Of a stretch of 33,904 nt of DNA, positions 17,389 to 25,355 are shown in pieces (positions within the stretch are counted from its first letter, which is position 1; each line of letters starts with the position of its first letter). This stretch comes from an uncultured Collinsella sp. (GTDB lineage: Bacteria > Actinomycetota > Coriobacteriia > Coriobacteriales > Coriobacteriaceae). Where the stretch lies: NCBI GenBank assembly GCA_934655755.1, contig CAKUHA010000014.1:1-33904 (forward strand), written 5' to 3'. The notes under the pieces were generated by a model. That model was not told where the DNA came from. It saw nothing but the letters and a program-made list of their open reading frames with translations, and did not search any database. The translations under genes were made by a program, and so were the position numbers.

Positions 17389-19689
17389 ATGGTCAAGCTG
17401 TACGAGGACGGCATCTACCTGCGCGGTGGCAGCGAGGTTGTGCCCGCGGCCGAGGCTGCTGAGCGCGGCATTACGCAGACGCCCGAGGATGCCAAGCGCG
17501 GCACCATCGCTTATTCGATTCTTCAGGCACATAACACGTCGGGCGACCCCGAGGCACTCAAGATCCGCTTCGACGCCATGGCGAGCCACGACATCACCTT
17601 CGTCGGCATTATCCAGACGGCGCGCGCCTCGGGCATGGAGCAGTTCCCGCTGCCCTACGTGCTCACCAATTGCCACAACTCGCTGTGTGCCGTGGGCGGC
17701 ACCATCAACGAGGACGACCACGTCTTTGGCCTTTCGGCTGCCAAGAAGTACGGCGGTATCTTCGTTCCGCCCCACATCGCGGTCATCCACTCCTTTATGC
17801 GCGAGAACTTCGCCGGCTGCGGCAAGATGATCTTGGGCTCCGATTCGCACACTCGCTACGGCGCCCTGGGCACCATGGCTGTGGGCGAGGGCGGCGGCGA
17901 GCTGGCCAAGCAGCTCCTGCGTGACACCTACGACGTTGCCTATCCCGGCGTCGTGGCCATCTACCTCACGGGTGCCCCGCGCCCCGGCGTCGGCCCGCAC
18001 GACGTGGCGCTCGCCATCATTCGCGCCGTCTTTGCTAAGGGCTACGTCAAGAACAAGGTCATGGAGTTCGTGGGGCCCGGTATCGCGAGCATGACGACCG
18101 ACTACCGCAACGGCGTCGACGTCATGACCACCGAGACCACCTGCCTTTCCTCCATTTGGGCTACCGACGAGGACACGCACGCGTTTTTGACCATGCACGG
18201 CCGCGGCGACGACTACCGCGAGCTCAAGCCCGCCGACGTCGCCTACTACGATGGCTGTGTCGAGGTCGACCTGTCGAGCATCAAACCCATGATCGCCCTG
18301 CCGTTCCATCCTTCCAACGGCTTTGAGATCGATGAGCTCAACGAGAACCTCGAGGATATCCTGCACGAGGTCGAGCTCGAGGCAGCCAAGATCGGCGAGG
18401 GCAAGACGCACTTTAGCCTGCTCGACAAGGTCGTCGACGGCAAGCTGCATGTGCAACAGGGCGTCATCGCCGGCTGCTCGGGCGGCAACTACGACTCCGT
18501 GGTGCAGGCGGCCCGTGTGCTCAAGGGCGCCAACACCGGCTGCGGCGAGTTCTCGCTGTCGGTCTATCCCACGAGCCAGCCCGTGGCGCTCGAGCTTACG
18601 CGCCGCGGCTACATCTACGACCTTATGGAGGCCGGCGCGATCGTGCGCACAGCGTTCTGCGGCCCGTGCTTCGGTGCCGGCGACACGCCTGCCAACAACG
18701 GCCTGTCCATCCGCCACACCACGCGCAACTTCCCCAACCGCGAGGGTTCCAAGCCGGGCAACGGCCAGCTGAGCGCCGTGGCCCTGATGGACGCCCGCTC
18801 CATCGCGGCGACGGCGGCCAACGGCGGCATCCTGACGCCGGCGACCGACCTGCCCGAGGAGACCTGGGATGAGGCCTGCGAGTACACCTTCGACGACGCG
18901 CCGTACAAGAAGCGCGTGTACTGGGGCTTTGGCAAGGCTGAGCCTGCCGACGAGCTGGTCGAAGGCCCCAACATCAAACCGTGGCCCGCGATGGAGCCGC
19001 TCGGCGACGATATCCTGCTTAAGGTATGCTCCAAGATCATGGACCCGGTCACCACGACCGACGAGCTGATCCCCTCGGGCGAGACGAGCTCCTTCCGCTC
19101 CAACCCGCTCGGCCTGGCCGAGTTTACGCTCAGCCGCCGCGACCCTGCCTACGTGGGTCGCTCCAAGGAGGTCGACGCCGTGGAGAAGCGCCGCGTTGCC
19201 GGTGAGGCTGCGGGTGACCTGGCCGCGCTCGATGCCGAGCTTGCCGGTGTGTTTGAGGCGCTGGCTGGCGCGGGTGTCGCGGCAGATGCCAAGACGACCG
19301 AGTACGGCTCCATGATCTACGCCAAGAAGCCCGGCGACGGTTCTGCCCGCGAGCAGGCCGCGAGCTGCCAGCGTGTGATCGGCGGTCTGGCCAATATCGT
19401 CCACGAGTACGCCACCAAGCGCTATCGCTCTAACGTGATGAACTGGGGCATGGTGCCCTTCCAGATGGAGACCGAGCCCAACTTTGAGGTGGGCGACTAC
19501 GTCTTCGTGCCGGGTATTCGCGCCGCGCTCGACGGCGATCTGCAGAACATCGCTGCCTACGTGGTCCGTGCCGATGGTGCGGTTGAGCAGATTGAGCTCT
19601 ACATTGCCGACATGACGGCGGAGGAGCGCGCCATCGTCAAGGCCGGCTGCCTGATCAACTACAACAAGTTCAAGGCCGCTGCCGAGTAA
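17389..19689 (+). CDS. Aconitase-family hydratase (YbhJ-like)
   Basis: A 766-residue [4Fe-4S] hydro-lyase of the aconitase superfamily. The three cluster cysteines are present: C363 ([11 protein letters not shown]), and C424 and C427 ([12 protein letters not shown]). A SDSHTRYG motif near 151 matches the substrate-binding GTDSHT of aconitases, and the C-terminal swivel domain carries [11 protein letters not shown]. The overall sequence, with [15 protein letters not shown] after SDSHT, recalls the uncharacterised E. coli YbhJ type rather than AcnA or AcnB, and the length fits. The ATG at 17389 lies five bases after GGGAG; the open frame begins at 17251 but the extra 46 residues have no family character and overlap repeat DNA. 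True substrate (citrate/isocitrate or another hydroxy acid) cannot be settled. It is a single-gene unit. Confidence 0.88.
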   Translation: MVKLYEDGIYLRGGSEVVPAAEAAERGITQTPEDAKRGTIAYSILQAHNTSGDPEALKIRFDAMASHDITFVGIIQTARASGMEQFPLPYVLTNCHNSLCAVGGTINEDDHVFGLSAAKKYGGIFVPPHIAVIHSFMRENFAGCGKMILGSDSHTRYGALGTMAVGEGGGELAKQLLRDTYDVAYPGVVAIYLTGAPRPGVGPHDVALAIIRAVFAKGYVKNKVMEFVGPGIASMTTDYRNGVDVMTTETTCLSSIWATDEDTHAFLTMHGRGDDYRELKPADVAYYDGCVEVDLSSIKPMIALPFHPSNGFEIDELNENLEDILHEVELEAAKIGEGKTHFSLLDKVVDGKLHVQQGVIAGCSGGNYDSVVQAARVLKGANTGCGEFSLSVYPTSQPVALELTRRGYIYDLMEAGAIVRTAFCGPCFGAGDTPANNGLSIRHTTRNFPNREGSKPGNGQLSAVALMDARSIAATAANGGILTPATDLPEETWDEACEYTFDDAPYKKRVYWGFGKAEPADELVEGPNIKPWPAMEPLGDDILLKVCSKIMDPVTTTDELIPSGETSSFRSNPLGLAEFTLSRRDPAYVGRSKEVDAVEKRRVAGEAAGDLAALDAELAGVFEALAGAGVAADAKTTEYGSMIYAKKPGDGSAREQAASCQRVIGGLANIVHEYATKRYRSNVMNWGMVPFQMETEPNFEVGDYVFVPGIRAALDGDLQNIAAYVVRADGAVEQIELYIADMTAEERAIVKAGCLINYNKFKAAAE

Positions 19690-19704
19690 CGCACATAATT
19701 GTCC

Positions 19705-19778
19705 GCCCGGGGCTTACCCTTTCCCGCCCGCTCACGCGCTTCGCGAGGGTCGCGTTCGGGAAAGGGTAAGCCCCGGGC
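19705..19778. repeat. Perfect 22-bp inverted repeat after the hydratase gene
   Basis: Arms 19705-19726 and 19757-19778 (GCCCGGGGCTTACCC type) are exactly complementary. The 30-base interior contains a smaller CGCG...CGCG fold. It lacks a T-tract and lies 15 bases after the stop. It may be a dispersed palindrome or a 3'-end stabiliser. Confidence 0.85.
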
Positions 19779-19834
19779 TACATTTCTGCGTTCTCGTTGG
19801 GCCTTGAGGGACGCTAAAAATAGACTTGCTTGAT

Positions 19835-19864
19835 GCCGCCTCTTTTTATTGGGGCGGCTTTTTT
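19835..19864 (+). terminator. Rho-independent terminator of the hydratase gene
   Basis: GCCGCC (19835-19840) pairs with GGCGGC (19853-19858), extended by two G-containing pairs, and is followed by six T residues. Confidence 0.88.
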
Positions 19865-19870
19865 GTTCGG

Positions 19871-19924
19871 ACCACCACAATGGGGACGGACCACCACATT
19901 GGGGACAGGCACCTTTGTGGTGGT
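19871..19924. repeat. ACCACCACA repeat, copy 1 with a partial tandem copy
   Basis: ACCACCACA (19890-19898) and TGTGGTGGT (19916-19924) form the outer arms of a 35-base unit with TTGGGGACAGGCACCTT inside. An incomplete copy, ACCACCACAATGGGGACGG, precedes it at 19871-19889. It borders array A on the left. Confidence 0.85.
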
Positions 19925-19934
19925 TCATGGTTTG

Positions 19935-20069
19935 TCTCGATTTGTAACAGGAAGACCTTTATTTGCCGAGTAGTTGTTACAGATTGAGATAAACGGAAGC
20001 TGCTGAACATTTCATCTCGATCTGTAACATTTGGGGTCAAAAACGGCCGCTAGATGTTACAGGTCGAGA
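19935..20069 (+). repeat. Hairpin array A: two 55-base units of the TCTCGATCTGTAACA family
   Basis: Unit A1 (19935-19989) and unit A2 (20015-20069) each have 15-base arms of TCTCGATCTGTAACA type and the inverted form TGTTACAGATTGAGA, with 25-base loops. They are 25 bases apart, so arms recur every 40 bases in alternating orientation. All three departures from perfect pairing (two in A1, one in A2) are G-T pairs on the plus strand. The whole 135-base block is repeated as units B2-B3 at 21888-22022; the loops match at about 23/25 and 22/25 positions and the connector at about 18/25. Confidence 0.9.
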
Positions 20070-20092
20070 CAGATGAGCGCCGGAGCCGAAAA

Positions 20093-20127
20093 TCACCACA
20101 AAGGTGCCTGTCCCTTTCGTGGAGGTG
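20093..20127. repeat. ACCACCACA-type repeat, copy 2
   Basis: TCACCACAAAGGTGCCTGTC begins the unit and CCTTTCGTGGAGGTG completes it. It borders array A on the right. The right arm (GTGGAGGTG) has drifted from perfect complementarity. Confidence 0.8.
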
Positions 20128-20179
20128 GGGGCGAGCTCGATGCCGCCGTGCTCGCTGAACGACATTCTAATGAGCGTCT

Positions 20180-20848
20180 CTACAGGATTTCATCTGGGGT
20201 GGCGGGTCTGGTTGTTTTTGGGATGCCGAGTTTGGATGATGCGAAATCGTCAACATTTTCTTTGATTCCATCCTTGGTATAGACGGTGACCATATAGGTG
20301 CTGTGTCCGAATTCGCTCTTGTCGCGTATTGTCCAGGCCTGCCAGTAGGCGGCCCCACTTCGCCCCTCGATTTTTCCGACACGGCGGAGTTCTGTTCGCT
20401 TTAATTTCTGGTCGCTATAGATGGTTCGACCGGCCTCCTCGGTGAGCCCGCACTGTTCAAGCATCTTGTCGAGGACCTGGTTCATGTGGCGTTCATCGGT
20501 GTTTGGTGCGTAGTCGTAGGCGAGGGTGATGGAGTCGAGTGGCTGGTCGTCGATCAGATAGTTTAGCGTCTGAGGTTCAAGGCAGAAATAGGGGGAGCAT
20601 CCGTCGATCTGACCGAGCAGTGGCAACTTTGACTGCCAACTTCCGGTGGGAATTGCATCTTCGTAGAACACGCCACGGCAGACAAAGGAGAGCGAGGTGG
20701 CACGCGAGCCGGCGTCGATCATCCCGCAGAGATCGAAGGGCGAGGCGATACCAAAAGAAAAGGGCGTGACGACGATAAGGAAGAGCATCACGATGGGTAT
20801 GGCGAGAATGGCGATGACGTTGCGACCGGTGGAATGAGACGGCTTCAT
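20180..20848 (-). CDS. Membrane-anchored or secreted protein of unknown function
   Basis: I do not recognise this 222-residue protein. A basic start (MKPSHSTGRN) and a hydrophobic stretch at about 10-30 (VIAILAIPIVMLFLIVV) make an uncleaved anchor or signal peptide. The rest is soluble and probably outside the membrane, with four or more cysteines (DLCGM, FVCRG, GCSPYFC) that could form disulphides. The ATG at 20848 follows GAGGAG; the open frame upstream to 21127 has no ribosome site and crosses a repeat. No lipobox is evident. It is divergent from the gene at 21082, and the pair is bracketed by ACCACCACA repeats and hairpin arrays. Codon choice is less GC-biased than in the flanking housekeeping genes, suggesting accessory DNA. 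Confidence 0.75.
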   Translation of the reverse strand: MKPSHSTGRNVIAILAIPIVMLFLIVVTPFSFGIASPFDLCGMIDAGSRATSLSFVCRGVFYEDAIPTGSWQSKLPLLGQIDGCSPYFCLEPQTLNYLIDDQPLDSITLAYDYAPNTDERHMNQVLDKMLEQCGLTEEAGRTIYSDQKLKRTELRRVGKIEGRSGAAYWQAWTIRDKSEFGHSTYMVTVYTKDGIKENVDDFASSKLGIPKTTRPATPDEIL

Positions 20849-20957
20849 ATGCGCTCCTCGAGACAAAAGCTGTTGAGGATAGATAGAAATAGATATATTC
20901 AGATAACAAATTAAGTTTAATCTCATGGCGTGAGATGGTCGACCGTTAGCGTCGAAA

Positions 20958-20995
20958 CCCACCACAAAGGTGTCTGTCTCCTTCGTGGTGGTGGG
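20958..20995. repeat. ACCACCACA-type repeat, copy 3
   Basis: CCCACCACAAAGG begins the unit and CCTTCGTGGTGGTGGG ends it, around TGTCTGTCT. It lies in the 233-base gap between the two divergent unknown genes, where it could overlap one of their promoters. Confidence 0.82.
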
Positions 20996-21081
20996 GAGTG
21001 GACGGCTTCTTTTGGTGATAGTGTTGGCTGGCGGTATCATTAGAGCAAATGGCGAAGGTTTGCATTGTGAGGTGTTTTGCC

Positions 21082-21753
21082 GTGAGCCGTTCTGTCCGTA
21101 TTGGATTGACTGTCTTGGCGCTTGCAATCGCCGTGGTTGGTGTGGGCGTTGTTAGCATGGCATTTCTACCTGCTGCGGCGACGGAGCCGGTGGTCAAGCC
21201 TGTGACTCAATCTGTCGAACTCCTGACCGACGACGTCAAACCTGAGACCATTACTGTTGATTTTGATGAGCAGCCTGCCGCGCTGGGCATTAGCAATTAT
21301 CCGCTCATTCAGCTTGGGGCCATGCGCTACACCATGGACGCGAGCCTGATCAGCAAAGCAACCGAGCTACTCAAGGGCAAAACCTTTAAGCGTTGGTACG
21401 GATATGCGTCCTATCGGGCAAAAGCGAACGACATGGTTGGCGGATGTTACTCTTCCATCGAGCTGGACACTGCGAACGGCGCAAAGTTATGTGATGTCTC
21501 GTACGATCCGGGCTACGAGGGCAATGAGGGTCCGGGCATCTACATCATGGACGGCGATGCGGCCTATGTCATGGAGGGCGATCAGACCGAGCTCAACGAT
21601 TTTATGGGCCAGTGTATCCAAGATGCCTATGAACAGACCTGCCTGCCCGACCCGCAGACTGCACGCGATAGTGGGTCTGCCCGTACATGGCTGTTCGAGG
21701 ATGAGATGCCCTGGACCGCCGAATCGGGAAGCATGGGCTCGGCAAAAGAGTAG
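21082..21753 (+). CDS. Secreted or membrane-anchored protein of unknown function
   Basis: I do not recognise this protein of about 223 residues. A basic start (SRSVR) leads into a hydrophobic segment (IGLTVLALAIAVVGVGVVSMAFL) written here only as an anchor of about 20 residues ending near AAATEP, which may be cleaved. The exported part is acidic, with Asp/Glu-rich stretches and three cysteines (GGCYSS, KLCDV, QCIQ plus QTCLP). I prefer the GTG at 21082, seven bases after AGGTG; an ATG at 21049 would add 11 residues but has a poor ribosome site. The size and topology resemble its divergent neighbour at 20180, but I see no sequence similarity between them. An ACCACCACA repeat follows eight bases after the stop. 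Confidence 0.72.
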   Translation: MSRSVRIGLTVLALAIAVVGVGVVSMAFLPAAATEPVVKPVTQSVELLTDDVKPETITVDFDEQPAALGISNYPLIQLGAMRYTMDASLISKATELLKGKTFKRWYGYASYRAKANDMVGGCYSSIELDTANGAKLCDVSYDPGYEGNEGPGIYIMDGDAAYVMEGDQTELNDFMGQCIQDAYEQTCLPDPQTARDSGSARTWLFEDEMPWTAESGSMGSAKE

Positions 21754-21761
21754 AGACCGCG

Positions 21762-21796
21762 ACCACCACAAAGGTGCCTGTCCCTTTTGTGGTGGT
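21762..21796. repeat. ACCACCACA repeat, copy 4
   Basis: ACCACCACAAAGG (21762-21774) and the arm CCTTTTGTGGTGGT (to 21796) enclose TGCCTGTC. It is the cleanest copy, with perfect nine-base outer arms, and it borders array B on the left. Confidence 0.88.
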
Positions 21797-21806
21797 TTTC
21801 GGTCTG

Positions 21807-22022
21807 TCTCGATCTGTAACATCTGGGCCGTTAAAAGTGGGCTTGGTGTTACAGATTGAGATTTTCGATTCGGGCGTCTTCTGTTTATCTCGATCTGTAA
21901 CAGGTAGACCCTTATTTGCCGAGTAGTTGTTACAGATTTAGATAAACAGGCACCGCTGAGCATTGCATCTCGACCTGTAACATCTGAGGTCAAAAACGGC
22001 AGCTAGATGTTACAGATTGAGA
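21807..22022 (+). repeat. Hairpin array B: three 55-base units of the TCTCGATCTGTAACA family
   Basis: Units B1 (21807-21861), B2 (21888-21942) and B3 (21968-22022) each carry 15-base arms and a 25-base loop, joined by 26- and 25-base connectors. Arm starts fall at 21807, 21847, 21888, 21928, 21968 and 22008, a 40-base period with alternating orientation. Across these three units, three of the five arm differences are G-U pairs on the plus strand and two are true mismatches (in B2 and B3). B2-B3 duplicates array A; the B1 loop is different. Confidence 0.9.
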
Positions 22023-22086
22023 CAGTTGGTCGTCGGGGATGCAGTGGGTCGACGTCTCAGTACCCTATCCTTCAATCACTCAGAAA

Positions 22087-22120
22087 ATCTTATATATAGA
22101 GACTTAGATTTGTGTATAAG
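22087..22120 (+). promoter_or_regulatory. clpB promoter/operator motif shared with dnaK (putative HspR site)
   Basis: ATCTTATAT (22087-22095), five bases, GACTTAGATTT (22101-22111), then TGTATAAG, where TATAAG at 22115-22120 could be the -10. The half-sites and spacing are identical to 12661-12685 before dnaK. Outside the motif the two upstream regions are not alike, so the match is not a simple duplication. Confidence 0.68.
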
Positions 22121-22200
22121 ATCGCGCAAAGCTGGCAACAATACTTCTCGAACAACGTGAAGCCGCCCCGTAGGGTGGCCGCCCCAAGAGAGGTGATTCC

Positions 22201-24828
22201 ATGAGAATCGATAAGCTAGCAATGACGTCGCGCGAGGCGCTGCAGACCGCCATGGGCACTGCTGCCGATGCGCAGGCCGGTGCGGTGGAGCCGATTCACC
22301 TACTGTCTGCCCTGCTCGGTGCCGGCGAGCGCAACATTTCCGTGATCATCGAGCGCATTGGCGCCGATCCCGCCCAGCTCGCGCGCTCTACGCAGGATGC
22401 CATCGACCATGCGCCCAAGGTTTCGGGCGAGGGCCAGCAGATGGGTCTTTCCAACGAACTCGTCCGCGTCATCGAAAAGGCCGAAAAGAAGGCCACCAAG
22501 ATGGGCGACAGCTTTGTGGTGACCGAGCATCTGCTCATGGCGCTTGCCGAGGACAAGGGCGAGGCGGGCCGCGTGCTGCGCGACGCCGGCGTTACCAAGG
22601 AGCGCATCGAGCAGGTCTACGAGGAGCTGCGCGGCGATGATCGCGTGACGTCTGCCGAGGACAAGACCCAGTTTGAGGCGCTGGAGCAGTACGGCCGCAA
22701 TATCTGCGACCTCGCCCGCGCCGGTAAGCTCGACCCGGTCATCGGCCGTACCGACGAGATCCGCCGCACCATCCAGGTCCTGTCCCGCCGTACCAAGAAC
22801 AATCCCGTGCTCATCGGCGAGCCGGGTGTCGGCAAGACGGCCATCGTCGAGGGTATCGCCCAGCGTATCGTGGCCGGCGACGTGCCGAGTACCCTGCGCG
22901 ACCGCGACCTCATCGAGCTCGATATGAGCGCGCTGGTCGCCGGCGCCAAGTACCGCGGCGAGTTCGAGGACCGTTTGAAGGCCGTGCTCAAGGAAGTCCA
23001 GAAGTCCGAGGGCAAAGTCATCCTGTTTATCGACGAACTCCACACCATTGTGGGCGCGGGTGCCACCGAGGGCTCCATGGACGCCGGCAACATCCTGAAG
23101 CCGGCGCTCGCCCGTGGCGACCTGCACGCGATCGGCGCGACCACGCTCGACGAGTACCGCAAATACATCGAGAAGGACGCGGCGCTCGCCCGTCGTTTCC
23201 AGACCGTTCTGGTGAGCGAGCCTACCGTCGAGGACACCATCTCGATCCTGCGTGGCCTCAAGGAGAAGTACGAGATCTTCCACGGCGTGCATATCACCGA
23301 TAGCGCGCTCGTGGCGGCCGCCGACCTCTCCGATCGCTACATCGCCGACCGTTTCCTGCCCGACAAGGCCATCGACCTGGTCGACGAGGCCGCAAGCCGC
23401 CTGCGCATGGAGCTCGACAGCATGCCGGTCGAGATCGACGCCACCACGCGTCAGCTCACCCAGCTGCAGATCGAGGAGCAGGCGCTCATGAAGGAGACCG
23501 ACGACGCCTCCAAGGAGCGTCTGGAGGCCCTGCGTCAGGAGATCGCCGAGGTCCAGGAAAAGCTCAACGTGCAAAAGGCCGGTTGGCTCAACCAAAAGAA
23601 CGCCATCGACCACGTGCAGGAGCTCAAGGGCAAGCTCGACGAGGCCAAGAGCGAGGAGGAGCGCGCAACGCGCAACGGCGATCTGGGCCGTGCATCCGAG
23701 CTGCGCTATGCCGTGATCCCGGGTCTGCAGCAGCAGATTCAGGAGTCCGAGGCCGCGCTCGAGGCGCAGAAGGAGCAGAATGGCGAAGGCTTGAACGAGC
23801 AGGTGACCTCCGATGAGATCGCCGAGGTCGTGAGCGCCTGGACCGGCGTGCCCGTCTCCAAGATGATGCAGGGCGAGCTCGACAAGCTCAAAGGCCTGGA
23901 GGGCGAGCTGCATAAGCGTGTCATCGGCCAGGACGAGGCCGTCTCCGCCGTTGCCGCGGCCGTGCGTCGCAGCCGTGCGGGCCTCTCCGATCCGGACAAG
24001 CCCATCGGAAGCTTCTTCTTCCTGGGTCCCACTGGCGTGGGCAAGACCGAGCTCGCCAAGGCGCTGGCCGAGTGCCTGTTCGACGACGAGCGCGCGCTCG
24101 TGCGTATCGACATGTCCGAGTACATGGAGAAATTCAGCGTCCAACGTCTGATCGGTGCGCCTCCGGGATACGTGGGCTACGACGAGGGCGGCCAGCTCAC
24201 CGAGGCCGTGCGCCGTCGTCCGTACTCCGTGATCTTGCTCGACGAGATGGAGAAGGCTCATCCGGACGTCTTCAACGTGCTGCTGCAGGTGCTTGACGAC
24301 GGTCGTCTGACCGATGGTCAGGGTCGTCAGGTGTCCTTCAAGAACACGATCATCATCATGACGTCCAACGTGGGCTCCAAGTCCATCGCCGACCTGTCCG
24401 GTAAGGACGAGGAGGAGATGCGCCATCAGGTCGACGCGGCCATGGCTCAAACCTTCCGCCCCGAGTTCCTCAACCGTATCGACGACATCGTGGTGTTCCA
24501 TCCGCTCGGCATGGCGCAGATCGAGAAGATCGTCGACATCCAACTCGCCGACGTCCGCGCACGTCTGGCCAAGGAGCGCATGACACTTGCCATCACCCCG
24601 GCTGCCAAGCAGATGCTCGCCGTGGGCGGCCTGGATCCCGTGTTCGGCGCCCGTCCGCTCAAGCGTCTGGTCCAGCGTGAGGTCGTGGACGCCATCGCCG
24701 CCGCCATCATCGACGGCACGGTGCGCGAGGGCGATCAGGTGACGGTCGATGTCGACAAGGACGGCGGCTTTACCGTCGTGTGCGACAACACGCCGGCGGC
24801 CACCTACGAGGTCCCCGACGCCGAGTAG
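22201..24828 (+). CDS. clpB: Disaggregase ClpB (Hsp100)
   Basis: An 875-residue AAA+ hexamer that, with DnaK, pulls proteins out of aggregates. The N-domain (1-150) has two Clp repeats. AAA-1 carries Walker A GEPGVGKT (206-213) and Walker B D278-E279 (ILFIDEL). The middle coiled coil at about 414-527 marks ClpB rather than ClpA or ClpC. AAA-2 carries Walker A GPTGVGKT (609-616), the pore-loop sequence [13 protein letters not shown] and Walker B D681-E682. The ATG at 22201 follows AGAGGTGA. It is a single-gene unit with its own HspR-type motif upstream and a terminator downstream. Full length, with no missing motif. Confidence 0.98.
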   Translation: MRIDKLAMTSREALQTAMGTAADAQAGAVEPIHLLSALLGAGERNISVIIERIGADPAQLARSTQDAIDHAPKVSGEGQQMGLSNELVRVIEKAEKKATKMGDSFVVTEHLLMALAEDKGEAGRVLRDAGVTKERIEQVYEELRGDDRVTSAEDKTQFEALEQYGRNICDLARAGKLDPVIGRTDEIRRTIQVLSRRTKNNPVLIGEPGVGKTAIVEGIAQRIVAGDVPSTLRDRDLIELDMSALVAGAKYRGEFEDRLKAVLKEVQKSEGKVILFIDELHTIVGAGATEGSMDAGNILKPALARGDLHAIGATTLDEYRKYIEKDAALARRFQTVLVSEPTVEDTISILRGLKEKYEIFHGVHITDSALVAAADLSDRYIADRFLPDKAIDLVDEAASRLRMELDSMPVEIDATTRQLTQLQIEEQALMKETDDASKERLEALRQEIAEVQEKLNVQKAGWLNQKNAIDHVQELKGKLDEAKSEEERATRNGDLGRASELRYAVIPGLQQQIQESEAALEAQKEQNGEGLNEQVTSDEIAEVVSAWTGVPVSKMMQGELDKLKGLEGELHKRVIGQDEAVSAVAAAVRRSRAGLSDPDKPIGSFFFLGPTGVGKTELAKALAECLFDDERALVRIDMSEYMEKFSVQRLIGAPPGYVGYDEGGQLTEAVRRRPYSVILLDEMEKAHPDVFNVLLQVLDDGRLTDGQGRQVSFKNTIIIMTSNVGSKSIADLSGKDEEEMRHQVDAAMAQTFRPEFLNRIDDIVVFHPLGMAQIEKIVDIQLADVRARLAKERMTLAITPAAKQMLAVGGLDPVFGARPLKRLVQREVVDAIAAAIIDGTVREGDQVTVDVDKDGGFTVVCDNTPAATYEVPDAE

Positions 24829-24873
24829 ATTTTTGGGACAGGCCTTAAAATCTACCAGTCGTCTCTGAACGCC

Positions 24874-24910
24874 AAGGGCGACGGATCCAATTGGGTCCGC
24901 CGCCCTTTTT
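24874..24910 (+). terminator. Terminator of clpB
   Basis: AAGGGCG-A-CGGATCC pairs with GGGTCCG-C-CGCCCTT (one mismatch and one G-T pair) around AATT, followed by a T-run. Confidence 0.9.
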
Positions 24911-24962
24911 CGTGCGACAATCGATGATGTTGAACATGAGCACATGGCAAGGAGATATGCAG

Positions 24963-25157
24963 ATGAAAGACGAGAACAAGACGAACACGCCGGCGACCGA
25001 CGCTGCACTCACCGCACCCAAGCCCGCACCCAAGCCCGCGCCCAAACCACGCGACCCCTTCATTCGTGCCGAGAACGAGGACGACGACGGCTACGATCCC
25101 TACAGCGATCGCCGCCCCGAGCGCGAGCCCCTGTTTGAAGCCGATCCCTGGAACTAG
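24963..25157 (+). CDS. Small proline-rich acidic protein, unknown
   Basis: A 64-residue hydrophilic protein with a Lys-Pro repeat at 20-29 (KPAPKPAPKP) and an acidic middle (ENEDDDGYDPYSD). The tail is EADPWN. There is no signal peptide or membrane segment, and it is probably largely disordered. AAGGAGA lies seven bases before the ATG at 24963, a strong ribosome site that makes a real gene likely; the ATG at 24957 is too close to that site. It sits between clpB and the ATPase gene with its own following hairpin. I cannot assign a function. Confidence 0.65.
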   Translation: MKDENKTNTPATDAALTAPKPAPKPAPKPRDPFIRAENEDDDGYDPYSDRRPEREPLFEADPWN

Positions 25158-25164
25158 GAAGCGT

Positions 25165-25204
25165 CCTCTAGCCGACGGAACCGCGCGGTTCTGTTGGCTA
25201 GAGG
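25165..25204 (+). terminator. Hairpin after the small protein gene
   Basis: CCTCTAGCC (25165-25173) pairs with GGCTAGAGG (25196-25204), with an inner GAACC/GGTTC stem. It has no strong T-tract, so termination is uncertain. Confidence 0.55.
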
Positions 25205-25286
25205 CGTTCGTGTTTGACCCCTCAGCCGTTCGATATCCTTCGGGGCGGTAATAGAAAACTTGCTTAAGCAATAATCAAGTTACACG

Positions 25287-25348
25287 CAATCTTGCTCTCT
25301 AGCTAATCAAGAAACAGTATAATCTTGATTAGCTAGAGAGCAAGATTG
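25287..25348. promoter_or_regulatory. 26-bp perfect inverted repeat at the ATPase gene promoter
   Basis: Arms 25287-25312 and 25323-25348 (left arm beginning CAATCTTGCTCTCTAG) are exactly complementary around a ten-base loop. TATAAT at 25318-25323 lies in the loop and the first base of the right arm, so it may be the -10 of the ATPase gene. The right arm ends at the ribosome site GGAGAA, eight bases before the ATG. No good -35 is seen. It could be an operator or an mRNA hairpin that limits expression. Confidence 0.75.
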
Positions 25349-25355
25349 GAGAATC

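Larger units (their letters stand above)
19690..20179. other. 490-base gene-free repeat region
   Basis: It contains the 22-bp palindrome, the terminator, the ACCACCACA repeat with a partial tandem copy, hairpin array A and another ACCACCACA-type hairpin. I see no gene here. Confidence 0.8.
21754..22200. other. 447-base gene-free region before clpB
   Basis: It holds an ACCACCACA repeat, hairpin array B and the clpB promoter/operator at 22087. I see no gene in it, and no T-rich terminator for the gene at 21082 other than these hairpins. Confidence 0.75.

Noticed and set aside
17323..19404. A 693-codon minus-strand frame opposite the hydratase
   Set aside because: The plus-strand frame carries the aconitase cluster cysteines; the antisense frame is low in family signal and rich in codon-bias artefacts.
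20180..21753. The two divergent small genes as paralogues
   Set aside because: They are similar in length and topology, but no stretch of aligned residues could be seen.
19935..22022. A possible CRISPR array
   Set aside because: The 15-base repeats alternate in orientation, the intervening 25-base pieces are themselves duplicated between the two arrays, and no cas gene is present.
22300..25008. A 902-codon minus-strand frame opposite clpB
   Set aside because: It is the antisense shadow of ClpB, whose Walker motifs are on the plus strand.
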